Positions 30,116 to 39,404 of a stretch of 64,000 nucleotides of DNA are shown here, in pieces (position 1 is the first letter of the stretch; each line of letters opens with the position of its first letter). The position numbers and the translations under genes are program-made. This DNA comes from Pedobacter caeni. GTDB lineage: Bacteria; Bacteroidota; Bacteroidia; Sphingobacteriales; Sphingobacteriaceae. The notes beneath the pieces are model-generated. The model was not told the origin of the DNA. It worked only from the letters and a program-made list of their open reading frames with translations, and searched no databases. The DNA lies in NCBI RefSeq assembly GCF_900129215.1, contig NZ_FQUQ01000003.1, positions 576,101 to 640,100 of the forward strand, in the 5' to 3' direction.

Positions 30116-31462
30116 ATGAAACTAAAACCCATATTAATAACATTAGGCGTAGTCATTGCTTTACTGGTTGTAGCAAAGCTTACGGGCCTTATTGGTGGTG
30201 AACAAATTGAAAAAGTGACCATTGATAAAGCTGCAGACAAAAAAGTAATAGAAACGGTTACTGCCAGTGGGAAAGTACAACCGGAAACAGAAGTAAAATT
30301 AAGCTCTGAGGTTTCCGGAGAGGTGACAGAACTTTTGGTGAAAGAAGGTGATGTGGTTAAAAAAGGCCAGTTGCTCATTAAAGTTCGTCCTGATGTATTA
30401 AAGTCGGGTTATGACAGGGCGGTAGCTTCTTATAGCTCTCAGAAAGCAGGAGTGGCTTCTTCCTTACAAATGATGAAACAAAGCGAGGGTAACTTCGTGA
30501 ATGCAGAGGCAACGTACAAACGTAATGTAGAATTGTTCGGTAAAAAAGTGATCTCAGCATCAGAATTTGATGCGGCAAAAGCTGCTTTCCTGACTGCAAA
30601 AACCAATGTTGCTAAATCTAAAGAAGATTATGTAGCTGCTAAGTTCCAGCTGGAGCAATTTGGTGCCAATGTGCAGGAGGCAAATGCCAACCTTGCTAAG
30701 GCAACGATTTATGCACCGGTAGATGGCGTAATCTCTAAATTATCTGTAGAGCTTGGTGACCGTATCCTGGGTACAGCACAGATGGCAGGAACAGAGATCA
30801 TGAGGATTTCCAACCTGACTACCATGGAAGTAAACGTAGATGTAAACGAGAACGACATCAACAGGGTAAATGTTGGTGATAGCGCGAGGATCGAAGTGGA
30901 TGCTTTTGCAGACAAAAAATTCAAAGGTGTGGTTACTGAAATTGCAAGCTCTTCAAAAGACATCGGTTCAGTAACGACCTCTGTAGATCAGGTAACGAAC
31001 TTCGTAGTGAAAGTGAGAATTATTGCAGATTCTTATCAAGGGGTTAAAGGTGGTGCAAAAGACCTTCCTTCTCCGTTCAGACCAGGCTTGTCTGCCACTG
31101 TAGATATCGAAAGTGAATCTGTACAAGGATTAGCCATTCCAATTCAGTCGGTATTTACCAGCGACAAAAATAAAGATGCTAAAACTGCGGGGAACGATGA
31201 GAATGCTGATAAACAGAAAACAAAATTAGCTGATAAAACAGTGAAACAATATGTCTATGTGTTCAATGCAGGTACGGTTAAACAGGTAGAAGTAACAACA
31301 GGAATTCAAAACGATCAGTTCATCATCATTAAAACCGGACTTAAAGCCGGACAAGAAGTGGTGTCTGGTCCATACTCGGCGATTCAGAACAAACTGAAAG
31401 ACGGAATGAAAGTAGAGAAAACAACTAAGGATCAATTGTTTGTCAATCCTGGTAAAAAGTAA
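30116..31462 (+). CDS. Efflux pump periplasmic adaptor (HlyD/MacA-like)
   Basis: A 448-residue membrane fusion protein with an N-terminal anchor helix (ILITLGVVIALLVVAKLTG). A split biotinyl-lipoyl domain follows (ELLVKEGDVVKKGQLLIKV and ATIYAPVDGVISKLSVELGD), with an alpha-hairpin between the halves at about residues 100-190. A beta-barrel and a Lys/Asp-rich insert (DKNKDAKTAGNDENADKQK) come next. This is the MacA type that usually serves MacB ABC pumps. A strong terminator directly after the gene means the pump is encoded elsewhere. Confidence 0.9.
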   Translation: MKLKPILITLGVVIALLVVAKLTGLIGGEQIEKVTIDKAADKKVIETVTASGKVQPETEVKLSSEVSGEVTELLVKEGDVVKKGQLLIKVRPDVLKSGYDRAVASYSSQKAGVASSLQMMKQSEGNFVNAEATYKRNVELFGKKVISASEFDAAKAAFLTAKTNVAKSKEDYVAAKFQLEQFGANVQEANANLAKATIYAPVDGVISKLSVELGDRILGTAQMAGTEIMRISNLTTMEVNVDVNENDINRVNVGDSARIEVDAFADKKFKGVVTEIASSSKDIGSVTTSVDQVTNFVVKVRIIADSYQGVKGGAKDLPSPFRPGLSATVDIESESVQGLAIPIQSVFTSDKNKDAKTAGNDENADKQKTKLADKTVKQYVYVFNAGTVKQVEVTTGIQNDQFIIIKTGLKAGQEVVSGPYSAIQNKLKDGMKVEKTTKDQLFVNPGKK

Positions 31463-31494
31463 ACTTTATCAATCATTTTTAAATGAGTAAATTG

Positions 31495-31527
31495 CCCCGG
31501 TTAAAACAATAACCGGGGTTTTTTATT
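31495..31527 (+). terminator. Intrinsic terminator after the adaptor gene
   Basis: CCCCGGTTA pairs perfectly with TAACCGGGG across an AAACAA loop, followed by six T residues. It ends the tolC-adaptor operon 9 bases before the gpsA ATG. Confidence 0.92.
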
Positions 31528-31535
31528 TATACTGT

Positions 31536-32534
31536 ATGATACCTAAAGTTGCAATGATTGGTGGGGGTAGTTGGGCTACTGCTATTGTAAAAATGCTTTC
31601 AGATAATACGACTGCAAAAGAGATCTTTTGGTGGATGCGTAATGCAGAAGCGATCACTCATCTGCAAAAATATAAGCACAATCCGAATTACCTGAGCTCT
31701 GTGGAGATCAGGATTCCTGAATCACATATTTCCAGCGATATCGTAGCCATTGTTGAGCAGGCTCAATACGTGATTTTAAATGTCCCTGCGGCCTTCTTAA
31801 AGGAAACCTTAAAGGATGTTACCCCGGCGATGTTAAAGGGCAAGAAAATCATCTCTGCGATTAAAGGGATTGTTCCTGATGAAAACCAGATCATAGGCGA
31901 GTTTCTGAACCAGAAGTATGAAGTTCCTCTGGAAGATATTGTTGTGATCAGCGGGCCTTGTCATGCGGAAGAAGTGGCTTTGGAAAAATTGTCTTACCTC
32001 ACTATTGCCTCACTGAATTTAGAACTAGCCGGTACTTTTGCAAATTTACTGAGCACAAGGTATATCAAGACCAATGTTTCTGACGATATTTTCGGAACAG
32101 AGTATGCTGCGGTATTGAAAAATATATATGCTGTGGCCAGTGGCATTTGTCATGGGGTAGGGTATGGTGATAATTTTCAGGCGGTATTGATCTCCAATGC
32201 GATCCGTGAAATCAAACGTTTTGTGGATGCGGTACATCCGATTTCCAGAGACATCAAAGAATCTGCTTATTTAGGAGATCTGTTGGTTACTGCCTATTCG
32301 CAGTTCAGCAGGAACCGCACCTTCGGAAATATGGTAGGCAAAGGATATACGGTGAAATCTGCACAATTAGAAATGAATATGGTAGCAGAAGGTTACTACG
32401 CCGTAAAATGCATGCACCACATCAATAAAAAATATAAAGTGGATATGCCAATCAGCAGGGCTGTATATGCGATTTTATATGAAAAACATTCTCCGCATAT
32501 TGAGATGCGTTTGCTGACGGAGCAGTTGAATTAA
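31536..32534 (+). CDS. gpsA: NAD(P)H-dependent glycerol-3-phosphate dehydrogenase
   Basis: A 332-residue cytosolic enzyme that reduces dihydroxyacetone phosphate to sn-glycerol-3-phosphate for phospholipid synthesis. The Rossmann loop is VAMIGGGSWATAIVKML, where the family has G-x-G-x-x-G/A. The catalytic Lys is in EYAAVLKNIYAVASGIC, and the segment SGPCHAEEVA is canonical. Its start lies only 9 bases after a terminator stem, so its promoter must overlap or lie within the adaptor gene. Confidence 0.95.
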   Translation: MIPKVAMIGGGSWATAIVKMLSDNTTAKEIFWWMRNAEAITHLQKYKHNPNYLSSVEIRIPESHISSDIVAIVEQAQYVILNVPAAFLKETLKDVTPAMLKGKKIISAIKGIVPDENQIIGEFLNQKYEVPLEDIVVISGPCHAEEVALEKLSYLTIASLNLELAGTFANLLSTRYIKTNVSDDIFGTEYAAVLKNIYAVASGICHGVGYGDNFQAVLISNAIREIKRFVDAVHPISRDIKESAYLGDLLVTAYSQFSRNRTFGNMVGKGYTVKSAQLEMNMVAEGYYAVKCMHHINKKYKVDMPISRAVYAILYEKHSPHIEMRLLTEQLN

Positions 32535-32585
32535 TTGGTCAAACAAATTTTACTGGTAGTTGTTATTGAATAAAAACATACGACC

Positions 32586-32909
32586 ATGAAAAGAAAATAT
32601 CTATTTGGGGGTTTAGCCCTTGCATTCCTTAGTACATTAGCCTTAACCTCTAACGCTCAGGAGAAAAAGAAAGAAAGTGTTGGCCAGGTAATTAGCAAGA
32701 CTGCGACTAAGGTAGGCAACAAAACTGCGGAAGTAGCAGTGAAGGGAACCGCTAAAGTGGCAGATCAGACTTATAAAGGCAAAATGGCTCCTGATGGTTC
32801 CGATGTGTACATCAACGGTAAAAACAAAAAATATTATATCAATAAAAAAGGAGCGAAGATTTATTTGAAAGAATCTCAGATCAAAACCCGTCCTGCAAAG
32901 AAAGATTAA
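32586..32909 (+). CDS. Small exported basic protein of unknown function
   Basis: A 107-residue protein with a signal peptide (YLFGGLALAFLSTLALTSNAQ). The mature part is basic with a VGQVISKTATKVGNKTAEVA helix. The C-terminal VYINGKNKKYYINKKGAKIY resembles the short Y/G/K repeat seen in PBCV-type basic adaptor domains; this likeness is weak. A terminator follows. Function is unknown. Confidence 0.65.
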   Translation: MKRKYLFGGLALAFLSTLALTSNAQEKKKESVGQVISKTATKVGNKTAEVAVKGTAKVADQTYKGKMAPDGSDVYINGKNKKYYINKKGAKIYLKESQIKTRPAKKD

Positions 32910-32946
32910 TAGCCTGTCGGGATCAGAGATTCCATGACGCTAAACT

Positions 32947-32985
32947 AAAAAGGTCGGCTTCCATAACGGAGCCGACCTTTTTTAT
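32947..32985. terminator. Bidirectional terminator between the small exported protein and the DEAD-box helicase
   Basis: AAAAAGGTCGGCT pairs with AGCCGACCTTTTTT, with inner TCC/GGA pairing and a single bulged base. T-runs lie on both strands. Confidence 0.88.
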
Positions 32986-32998
32986 AGTTGGGTAATGA

Positions 32999-34879
32999 TT
33001 AAGATCTACGTCTTCTATCTCCACTTCCGGCACCGCCTTCACGTCTTCCGCCAGCATTTCCACCACGATCTTCACGGCTTCTTCCAGAGAAATCTCTGAA
33101 ACCACCACCGCCGCTTCCGCCTTCGCGTCTGCCGCCACCACCGCTGCTTCTTCTGTCACCGCCACCGCTTCTTCCGCCGCCATAGCTTCCGCCTTCGCGT
33201 CTGCCACCACCGCCACCGAATCCACCACGACTACGACCACCGCCGTCACCATCAGCAGTTTTCTCAATTCTAACCCCACGGTTGTTGAATTCAACACCTT
33301 TGAAATTATTGAATAAAGAATCTACAGTTGCATCTTCTACTTCAAAGAATGAATACACACCTTTTAAGTCGATTTTGCCAATGCTTTTTCCACTGATTTT
33401 ACCGTTGTTACATACAAAAGATAATAAGTCACCTCTTGTAAAGTCATCTACCGAACCTAAGTTGATAAACAAACGGGTGTAACCATCACTACCTCTAGGG
33501 CCTCTTTCACCGCGCTCACCACGTTCTCCTCTTTCACCGCGATCATCAGCCGAAGAATTAAGATCAGGAGCGTTTTTGTAATACTCTAAAAAGCGGTTAA
33601 ACTCTAAAGATGCAAAACGTTTGATCACTTCTTCTTTGCTCAATTCAGCAAACTCATCCATAATACGAGGGATGTATTGCTCAATTTGTGCTTCGTTAAC
33701 TTCTACATTGTGAACCTTGTGAACCAAAGCAAACAATTGTTTCTCACAAACGTCAAAACCTGTAGGTAAAGAAGCTTTGGTAAATTGTTTACCAATGATT
33801 CTTTCAATCTGACGGATTTTGCCAAGTTCTTTAGAGTTAACGATACAGATAGAAATACCTGTTTTACCCGCACGGCCGGTACGACCACTACGGTGGGTAT
33901 AACTTTCAATTTCGTCAGGTAGTGAATAATTCACAACGTGAGTTACGTTGTTTACGTCAATACCACGTGCTGCAACATCAGTAGCAATTAACAACTGCAT
34001 GTTACGGTCACGGAAACGCTGCATTACTTTATCACGTTGTTGTTGAGATAAATCTCCGTGCAAAGCATCCGCATTATAACCATCTTTGATCAAGTGCTCA
34101 GCAACATCCTGTGTATCCATTTTGGTTTTACAGAATACTACGGCAAAGATTTCAGGGTTAAAATCTACGATACGTTTTAAAGCAGCGTATTTATCTCTGG
34201 CACGTACGATATAGTACTCATGCTCAATATTTACGTTACCTGTGTTTTTGGTACCCATGGTTAACTCTACCGGAGAGTCCATGTAATTTTTAGCTATCCT
34301 TCTAACCTCAGGAGGCATAGTAGCGGAGAATAACCATGTTTTTTTGTCGTCAGGAGTAGTCGACAAGATGTCGTTAATGTCTTCCTGGAAACCCATGTTC
34401 AACATCTCATCAGCCTCGTCCAAGACTACAAATTTCACACTTGAGAAATCTATAGCTTTTCTGCCAATAATGTCCAACATACGGCCCGGTGTAGCCACAA
34501 CAATTTGTACACCGTTTCTAATTTCACGCAATTGTTGCATAATGTTTGCGCCACCGTAAACGGCAACGACATTAGCACCAGAGATGTTTTTTGAGAAATT
34601 CTTGATGTCGCTCGTAATCTGTAAGCAAAGCTCTCTTGTAGGGCACAAAATTAATGCCTGAGGCTTGTTGCTTTTAAAGTCGATTAATTCTAACAGAGGT
34701 AAACCGAATGCGGCTGTCTTTCCTGTTCCTGTTTGGGCCAAACCAACAAAATCGTTATTGCCCTCTAACAGCACAGGAATACTTTGCTCCTGAATAGGTG
34801 TTGGATTTTCGAAACCTAAATCCTTTACGGCATTAACAACGTCATCACTTATCCCCAATTTACTAAATGGGTTTATCAT
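32999..34879 (-). CDS. DEAD-box RNA helicase with glycine/arginine-rich tail
   Basis: A 626-residue ATP-dependent RNA helicase of the DeaD/CsdA type. Motifs are Q (FENPTPIQEQSIP), I (AQTGTGKTAAFG), II (VLDEADEML), III (LFSATMP) and VI (HRSGRTGRAG). A DbpA/CsdA-like RNA-binding domain is at about residues 475-550 (TRLFINLGSVDDFTRGDLLS). A GERGERGERGERGPRG stretch and a long RGG/GGG tail of about 75 residues follow, suited to RNA binding and condensate formation. The likely role is ribosome assembly or cold-shock RNA remodelling. Confidence 0.94.
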   Translation of the reverse strand: MINPFSKLGISDDVVNAVKDLGFENPTPIQEQSIPVLLEGNNDFVGLAQTGTGKTAAFGLPLLELIDFKSNKPQALILCPTRELCLQITSDIKNFSKNISGANVVAVYGGANIMQQLREIRNGVQIVVATPGRMLDIIGRKAIDFSSVKFVVLDEADEMLNMGFQEDINDILSTTPDDKKTWLFSATMPPEVRRIAKNYMDSPVELTMGTKNTGNVNIEHEYYIVRARDKYAALKRIVDFNPEIFAVVFCKTKMDTQDVAEHLIKDGYNADALHGDLSQQQRDKVMQRFRDRNMQLLIATDVAARGIDVNNVTHVVNYSLPDEIESYTHRSGRTGRAGKTGISICIVNSKELGKIRQIERIIGKQFTKASLPTGFDVCEKQLFALVHKVHNVEVNEAQIEQYIPRIMDEFAELSKEEVIKRFASLEFNRFLEYYKNAPDLNSSADDRGERGERGERGERGPRGSDGYTRLFINLGSVDDFTRGDLLSFVCNNGKISGKSIGKIDLKGVYSFFEVEDATVDSLFNNFKGVEFNNRGVRIEKTADGDGGGRSRGGFGGGGGRREGGSYGGGRSGGGDRRSSGGGGRREGGSGGGGFRDFSGRSREDRGGNAGGRREGGAGSGDRRRRS

Positions 34880-34963
34880 GTATTTATATTAATTAAGCCG
34901 CAAAGGTACGCTTAATATTTGGCATTTCACAGATGCGTAACTAAATAAAAATGAGACGATTAA

Positions 34964-35422
34964 TTATCTGAGCCGATCTGCCGACCTTAATAACTGCTCG
35001 TCTTTACGGATTCCGCGGATAGCCAAAGCACAAAATAAGATGCCTGCAACCGGTAAAAAAGCACCGATACCCGGTTTAACAGCAGCAATTCCTCCTGGAA
35101 GGTTCTGGGCGTAATAGAAGATCCAGAAGCCCAGTAAAAGCATCGCCAGGATCGCTACAATAATCAGACGCTTCTGTCCGGTCCTGTTTTTAAAAGTAAA
35201 TATAGTGGCGATACAGAGCATGGTTACACATACTGTATTCAGAAATAACGGTTTGAAATAATCAGTTTTTGCAACCAATCCGTTTGTTTTCTGGTATAAA
35301 CCAGTTGCCACAATCCAATATTCTGAGCCATTAGACTGGCTGCTTACAATCGGGATAAACATTAAAAGTAATATGGTCAGGCCTGCTAACAGAAGCCAGA
35401 TAGATTGTACTCTTTGTATCAT
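34964..35422 (-). CDS. DUF4293 family membrane protein
   Basis: A 152-residue inner-membrane protein with four hydrophobic helices: IWLLLAGLTILLLMFIPIV, FLNTVCVTMLCIATIFTF, LIIVAILAMLLLGFWIFYYA and GAFLPVAGILFCALAI. The start MIQRVQSIWLL and tail IRKDEQLLRSADRLR are the pattern of DUF4293 in Bacteroidota. Function is unknown. It is divergent from truA. Confidence 0.82.
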   Translation of the reverse strand: MIQRVQSIWLLLAGLTILLLMFIPIVSSQSNGSEYWIVATGLYQKTNGLVAKTDYFKPLFLNTVCVTMLCIATIFTFKNRTGQKRLIIVAILAMLLLGFWIFYYAQNLPGGIAAVKPGIGAFLPVAGILFCALAIRGIRKDEQLLRSADRLR

Positions 35423-35479
35423 ATCAGTTCAATAATTTCAACAAATATATTAAAAGGCCCCTACTAACCAATCAATATC

Positions 35480-36274
35480 TTGATCCAAAAGATTAAATTT
35501 GTCCTATTGAAACCGAACATACAGCGATATTTTATTGAATTGTCTTACAATGGCACAGATTATCATGGCTGGCAAACACAGCCAAATGCCATGACTGTGC
35601 AGGAATGTCTGGATAAGGCATTGTCCGTTTATTTTCGTCAGCCTGTCGTTACTTTGGGTTGCGGCCGGACGGATGCGGGGGTTCATGCCACGCAATTCTT
35701 TGCGCATTTTGACCTGGAAATTTCTACGGAAAAGCCAGTTAATGTAGAGCGTTCTATTGGCGGAATCAATTCCCTGCTGCCTTATCAGATTGCGGTAAAA
35801 CGTGTTTTTCCGGTTGCAGCTGAAGCTCATGCACGCTTTGATGCTACAGAAAGAGCTTACCATTACCACCTTCATTTTCATAAAGATCCTTTTAAATTGG
35901 AGCGCTCCTGGTTGTTTAAAGGTGAACTTGATGTGGAAGCCATGAATGAAGCAGCTAAAATCATTCTGGAATACACCGACTTTTCCTGTTTCAGTAAGTC
36001 CAACACCCAAACCTTTACCAATAACTGTAAGGTTATAGAGGCTTATTTTGAAGTAAAAGAAGAAGGTTTGCAATTTACCATTCGTGCGGACCGTTTTCTG
36101 AGGAACATGGTGCGCGCCATTGTAGGTACCCTGGTCAGAATTGGAAAAAAAGAAATTAACTTAGTACAGCTCAGAGAAATTATTGAAAGTAAGAATCGCA
36201 GTAATGCAGGGCAATCCGTTCCGGCATGTGGATTATACTTAGTGAATGTTGTTTATCCCTTTGTAACCTATTGA
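35480..36274 (+). CDS. truA: tRNA pseudouridine(38-40) synthase
   Basis: A 264-residue enzyme that makes pseudouridine in the anticodon stem of tRNA. The catalytic Asp is in GCGRTDAGVHA, with RYFIELSYNGTDYHGWQ at the N-terminus and FLRNMVRAIVGTLVRIG late. No in-frame ATG lies before the conserved core: the upstream in-frame stop is at 35465, and the only usable starts are TTG at 35480 or TTG at 35507. I chose 35480, but 35507 is equally possible. The ABC exporter gene starts one base after the stop. Confidence 0.92.
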   Translation: MIQKIKFVLLKPNIQRYFIELSYNGTDYHGWQTQPNAMTVQECLDKALSVYFRQPVVTLGCGRTDAGVHATQFFAHFDLEISTEKPVNVERSIGGINSLLPYQIAVKRVFPVAAEAHARFDATERAYHYHLHFHKDPFKLERSWLFKGELDVEAMNEAAKIILEYTDFSCFSKSNTQTFTNNCKVIEAYFEVKEEGLQFTIRADRFLRNMVRAIVGTLVRIGKKEINLVQLREIIESKNRSNAGQSVPACGLYLVNVVYPFVTY

Positions 36275-36275
36275 T

Positions 36276-38048
36276 ATGTCTAAAATAACTGGTGATGCGT
36301 TGAATGTTGGCCTGTTGAGAAGAGTTTTTCAATATGTGAAACCTTACCGCAGCATCTTTGTCTGGGCAATCGTACTGACGATATTACTGGCTTTAATTGC
36401 CCCGGTAAGACCTTTTCTGATCCAGTATACCCTGGACAATTACATCATGAAAGATCAGCATGGAGGTTTATTGCAAATGACCATCGTGATGCTGATTTTA
36501 TTGGTGGTACAGGCGGGAATTCAGTTTAGCCACACACTTCTCACCAATACTCTTGGTCAATCTGCCATCAGGGATCTGAGGATTAATGTTTTTAATCATA
36601 TCACTAAGCTCAGGTTAAAATATTTCGACAATACGCCCATCGGACAGTTGATTACCCGTACTGTTTCGGATCTGGAAACAATAGCCGAGATCTTTTCTGA
36701 GGGTTTGATTGTCATCATTGGTGATATCCTGATGGTGATCGTGATCATTGGAGTAATGATTTACCGGGATTGGGCATTGACGATCGTAGTTTTGTTGCCG
36801 ATGCCCTTACTGATCCTCGCTACTTCGGTTTTTCAGAAAGCAATCAAATCTGCATTCCAGGAAATCAGAACAGAGGTTTCAAATCTCAATACTTATCTGC
36901 AGGAACACATCTCGGGAGTTTCCATTATTCAATATTTTGCGAGGGAACAACAGGAGTATAAGAAATTTATAAAGATCAATGCACGTTACAGAGATGCAAA
37001 TATCCGTTCCAATTGGTATTACTCCATATTCTTTCCGGTAGTAGAGATCATTTCTGCCATGTCTTTAGGCTTACTGGTATGGTACGGTTCAAGAAGTATC
37101 CTTGCAAAACCTTTGGATGTGACTCCGGGAACAATTGCAGAGTTTATCTTATATATTGGAATGCTTTTCCGCCCAATCCGGGAGCTTGCGGATAAATTCA
37201 ATACCCTCCAGATGGGGATGGTAGGTGCTGAGCGGGTGTTTAAGGTTTTAGATACCGATGAGGTGACAGAAGATAAAGGAGTACTTGCGCCTGAAAAGAT
37301 GGCCGGCTCGATTTCATTTGACAAAGTCTGGTTTGCTTACAACGACGAGAATTATGTGCTGAAGGATATTTCTTTTGAAGTGCAGGCTGGAAAAACGATT
37401 GCGCTGGTAGGGGCCACCGGAGCCGGAAAATCCTCAACAATTAATATTCTGAACAGGTTTTATGAGATCCAGAAAGGGGAGATCAGGGTGGATGGGATTA
37501 AAATTCAGGATTACCAGCTGGACTATTTAAGACGTAACATTGCTACGGTGCTACAGGATGTCTTTCTGTTTTCAGATACAATCTTTAATAATGTCACCTT
37601 AAATAATCCGGACATTACCATGGAAGAAGTGGTGGATGCAGCGAAAAAAGTTGGTGCACATGATTTTATTGAAAGGTTACCAGGTGGCTACCAATATAAT
37701 GTGATGGAACGTGGAGCAACACTTTCTGCCGGACAGGCACAGCTGATTTCTTTTATCAGGGCATTGGTCTATAATCCATCGATTCTGGTATTGGATGAGG
37801 CGACTTCTTCTGTAGATACGGAAACAGAAATGCTGATCCAACGGGCCATAGAAAACCTGATGAAAGGCCGGACTTCCATCGTCATTGCGCACCGCTTGTC
37901 GACCATCCAGAAAGCAGATAAAATCCTGGTGCTGGATAAGGGAGAGATTAAAGAAATGGGCACTCACCAGGAGCTGTTAAAGCTTGACGGCTATTACAAA
38001 AGACTATACGATCTTCAATTCAATTCCGGTGGAATTGTCTCTGCTTAA
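36276..38048 (+). CDS. ABC transporter with fused membrane and ATPase domains (MsbA-like exporter half)
   Basis: A 590-residue half-transporter with six helices in the first about 310 residues and an ATPase domain after. Walker A is VGATGAGKSSTINIL, Q-loop TVLQDVFLF, signature LSAGQAQLISF (usual form LSGGQ), Walker B ILVLDEATSSVD, and H-loop IVIAHRLST. It works as a homodimer or heterodimer in the inner membrane. The substrate could be a lipid or a drug. It is translationally linked to truA, with a one-base gap. Confidence 0.92.
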   Translation: MSKITGDALNVGLLRRVFQYVKPYRSIFVWAIVLTILLALIAPVRPFLIQYTLDNYIMKDQHGGLLQMTIVMLILLVVQAGIQFSHTLLTNTLGQSAIRDLRINVFNHITKLRLKYFDNTPIGQLITRTVSDLETIAEIFSEGLIVIIGDILMVIVIIGVMIYRDWALTIVVLLPMPLLILATSVFQKAIKSAFQEIRTEVSNLNTYLQEHISGVSIIQYFAREQQEYKKFIKINARYRDANIRSNWYYSIFFPVVEIISAMSLGLLVWYGSRSILAKPLDVTPGTIAEFILYIGMLFRPIRELADKFNTLQMGMVGAERVFKVLDTDEVTEDKGVLAPEKMAGSISFDKVWFAYNDENYVLKDISFEVQAGKTIALVGATGAGKSSTINILNRFYEIQKGEIRVDGIKIQDYQLDYLRRNIATVLQDVFLFSDTIFNNVTLNNPDITMEEVVDAAKKVGAHDFIERLPGGYQYNVMERGATLSAGQAQLISFIRALVYNPSILVLDEATSSVDTETEMLIQRAIENLMKGRTSIVIAHRLSTIQKADKILVLDKGEIKEMGTHQELLKLDGYYKRLYDLQFNSGGIVSA

Positions 38049-38162
38049 GTGAAAATTCAGAATTTAATTGCATTTATTTTTATCTGAATGTGTTAAATAA
38101 TGTTATATAAAGAAATTCCTCCTGTTTTCTTTTTACTTTCATTTTTTATTAATCTTGATTAA

Positions 38163-39314
38163 ATGACGCTATTGAATAAGAGATTTTTTTATTTTATTTT
38201 CACGATGCTCTTCCTGCAAGGGGTAAAGCTACATGCTCAGGGACTTAAATTGATTCCATTTGAATTGGAAGGGACGATCAATGCAGATACAGGAACAGTA
38301 AAACTGAGCCTGATTGCGGATACAGGTTTTTATGCCGCAAGGACAGCTGTTTTAGTTAGTGCTAAGGTGGTCAATAAAAAATTCTTTATAAAAGGGGATA
38401 TTCCATATCCGGTAGGAGTGAGCATTGAATATAATAGAGGCGGCTACTCTTCGAGGCTTTTTATCATTGAACCTGGTGTTCAGTCGATTGATGTTGATGT
38501 CCATGCAGACGGGAGTACACCAAAAGTAGGTAACATTGCGATGCGTGAATATGCAAGTGGATATCTCTCTTTCACCAAAGAAATTCGTCTGATGGACGAA
38601 AAATATATGAAGAAGTATGATAGTTTAATGATCAAATATAATCGTAAAATCCCTGTGGCTATTGCAGCGGAACTGCAAAAGGAGATGCAGATGATTTATG
38701 ATAAAAGTGACGAAAATCTATTGGAATATGTAAAGGGAAATCCTCAATCTTATTATGCATTCTGGAAGTTACTTCGCCTGAGCAGCTTTGGATATGAGCC
38801 TGTTTTTGACGCGATATTCTCTAATTTTTCTAATGGTTTGAAAAATAACTATACTGGTAAAGCTTTTTCAAAAAGATTAGAAACAGCAGGTGTTCTTGCT
38901 AAAGGAAAGAAATTTCCCAGCAGGGATTTCCGGGATATTCTGGGAAATCAGCTAGATGTTACTTCTTTCCTGAAAAAGAAATATACCTTGGTGGATTTCT
39001 GGTATAGCTCCTGCCATCCTTGCATCAGTCAATTTCCTCACCTGAATGAACTTTATGCACGGTATAAGGGAAAAGGTTTTGAAATAATAGGGATTTCAAC
39101 AGACCAGGAGAAACATAAAAAGGATTGGATAGCTGGCATCAAAAAACATAAGATTTTATGGCCACAATACTGGGATATGAATGGGGCAGAAGCAGCTAAA
39201 TTATCGATTTTGGCTTTTCCAACAAATTATCTCTTAGATGGTGAAGGGCGTATTCTGAAGAAGAATATTAAGCCTGATGAATTAGAAGGGTTCTTACAGG
39301 AAAACGTCAAGTAG
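38163..39314 (+). CDS. Exported thioredoxin-like protein (TlpA/DUF4369 type) with CHPC active site
   Basis: A 383-residue protein with a signal peptide (FFYFIFTMLFLQGVKLHAQ), an N-terminal DUF4369-like beta domain (residues about 25-120), a helical linker and a C-terminal AhpC/TSA-TlpA thioredoxin fold. The active site is DFWYSSCHPCISQFP, CHPC instead of the usual CGPC. The cis-proline is in LAFPTNYLLD. It probably reduces or isomerises disulfides in the periplasm. It is a single gene with 114 bases of T-rich DNA upstream. Confidence 0.85.
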   Translation: MTLLNKRFFYFIFTMLFLQGVKLHAQGLKLIPFELEGTINADTGTVKLSLIADTGFYAARTAVLVSAKVVNKKFFIKGDIPYPVGVSIEYNRGGYSSRLFIIEPGVQSIDVDVHADGSTPKVGNIAMREYASGYLSFTKEIRLMDEKYMKKYDSLMIKYNRKIPVAIAAELQKEMQMIYDKSDENLLEYVKGNPQSYYAFWKLLRLSSFGYEPVFDAIFSNFSNGLKNNYTGKAFSKRLETAGVLAKGKKFPSRDFRDILGNQLDVTSFLKKKYTLVDFWYSSCHPCISQFPHLNELYARYKGKGFEIIGISTDQEKHKKDWIAGIKKHKILWPQYWDMNGAEAAKLSILAFPTNYLLDGEGRILKKNIKPDELEGFLQENVK

Positions 39315-39404
39315 GTTTACTGGACTTTGACAGGTAAACGGCATTAATGCAAGAAACTATTTTAATACATTTGGTTAACTGTTTCCCGGGATATTGAAGA
39401 ATTG

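Noticed and set aside
33000..33250. Repetitive DNA at the helicase 3' end considered as a CRISPR or satellite repeat
   Set aside because: The repeats are imperfect, in frame, and encode RGG/GGG units. There is no repeat-spacer pattern.
32923..33297. A 124-residue Val/Ala-rich frame on the minus strand at the end of the DEAD-box helicase gene
   Set aside because: It is the out-of-frame reading of the Gly/Arg-rich repeat DNA of the helicase tail. The low-complexity composition is an artefact of the repeat.
35504..36073. A 189-residue antisense frame inside truA
   Set aside because: truA is certain on the plus strand by its catalytic motif. The antisense product has no recognisable domain.
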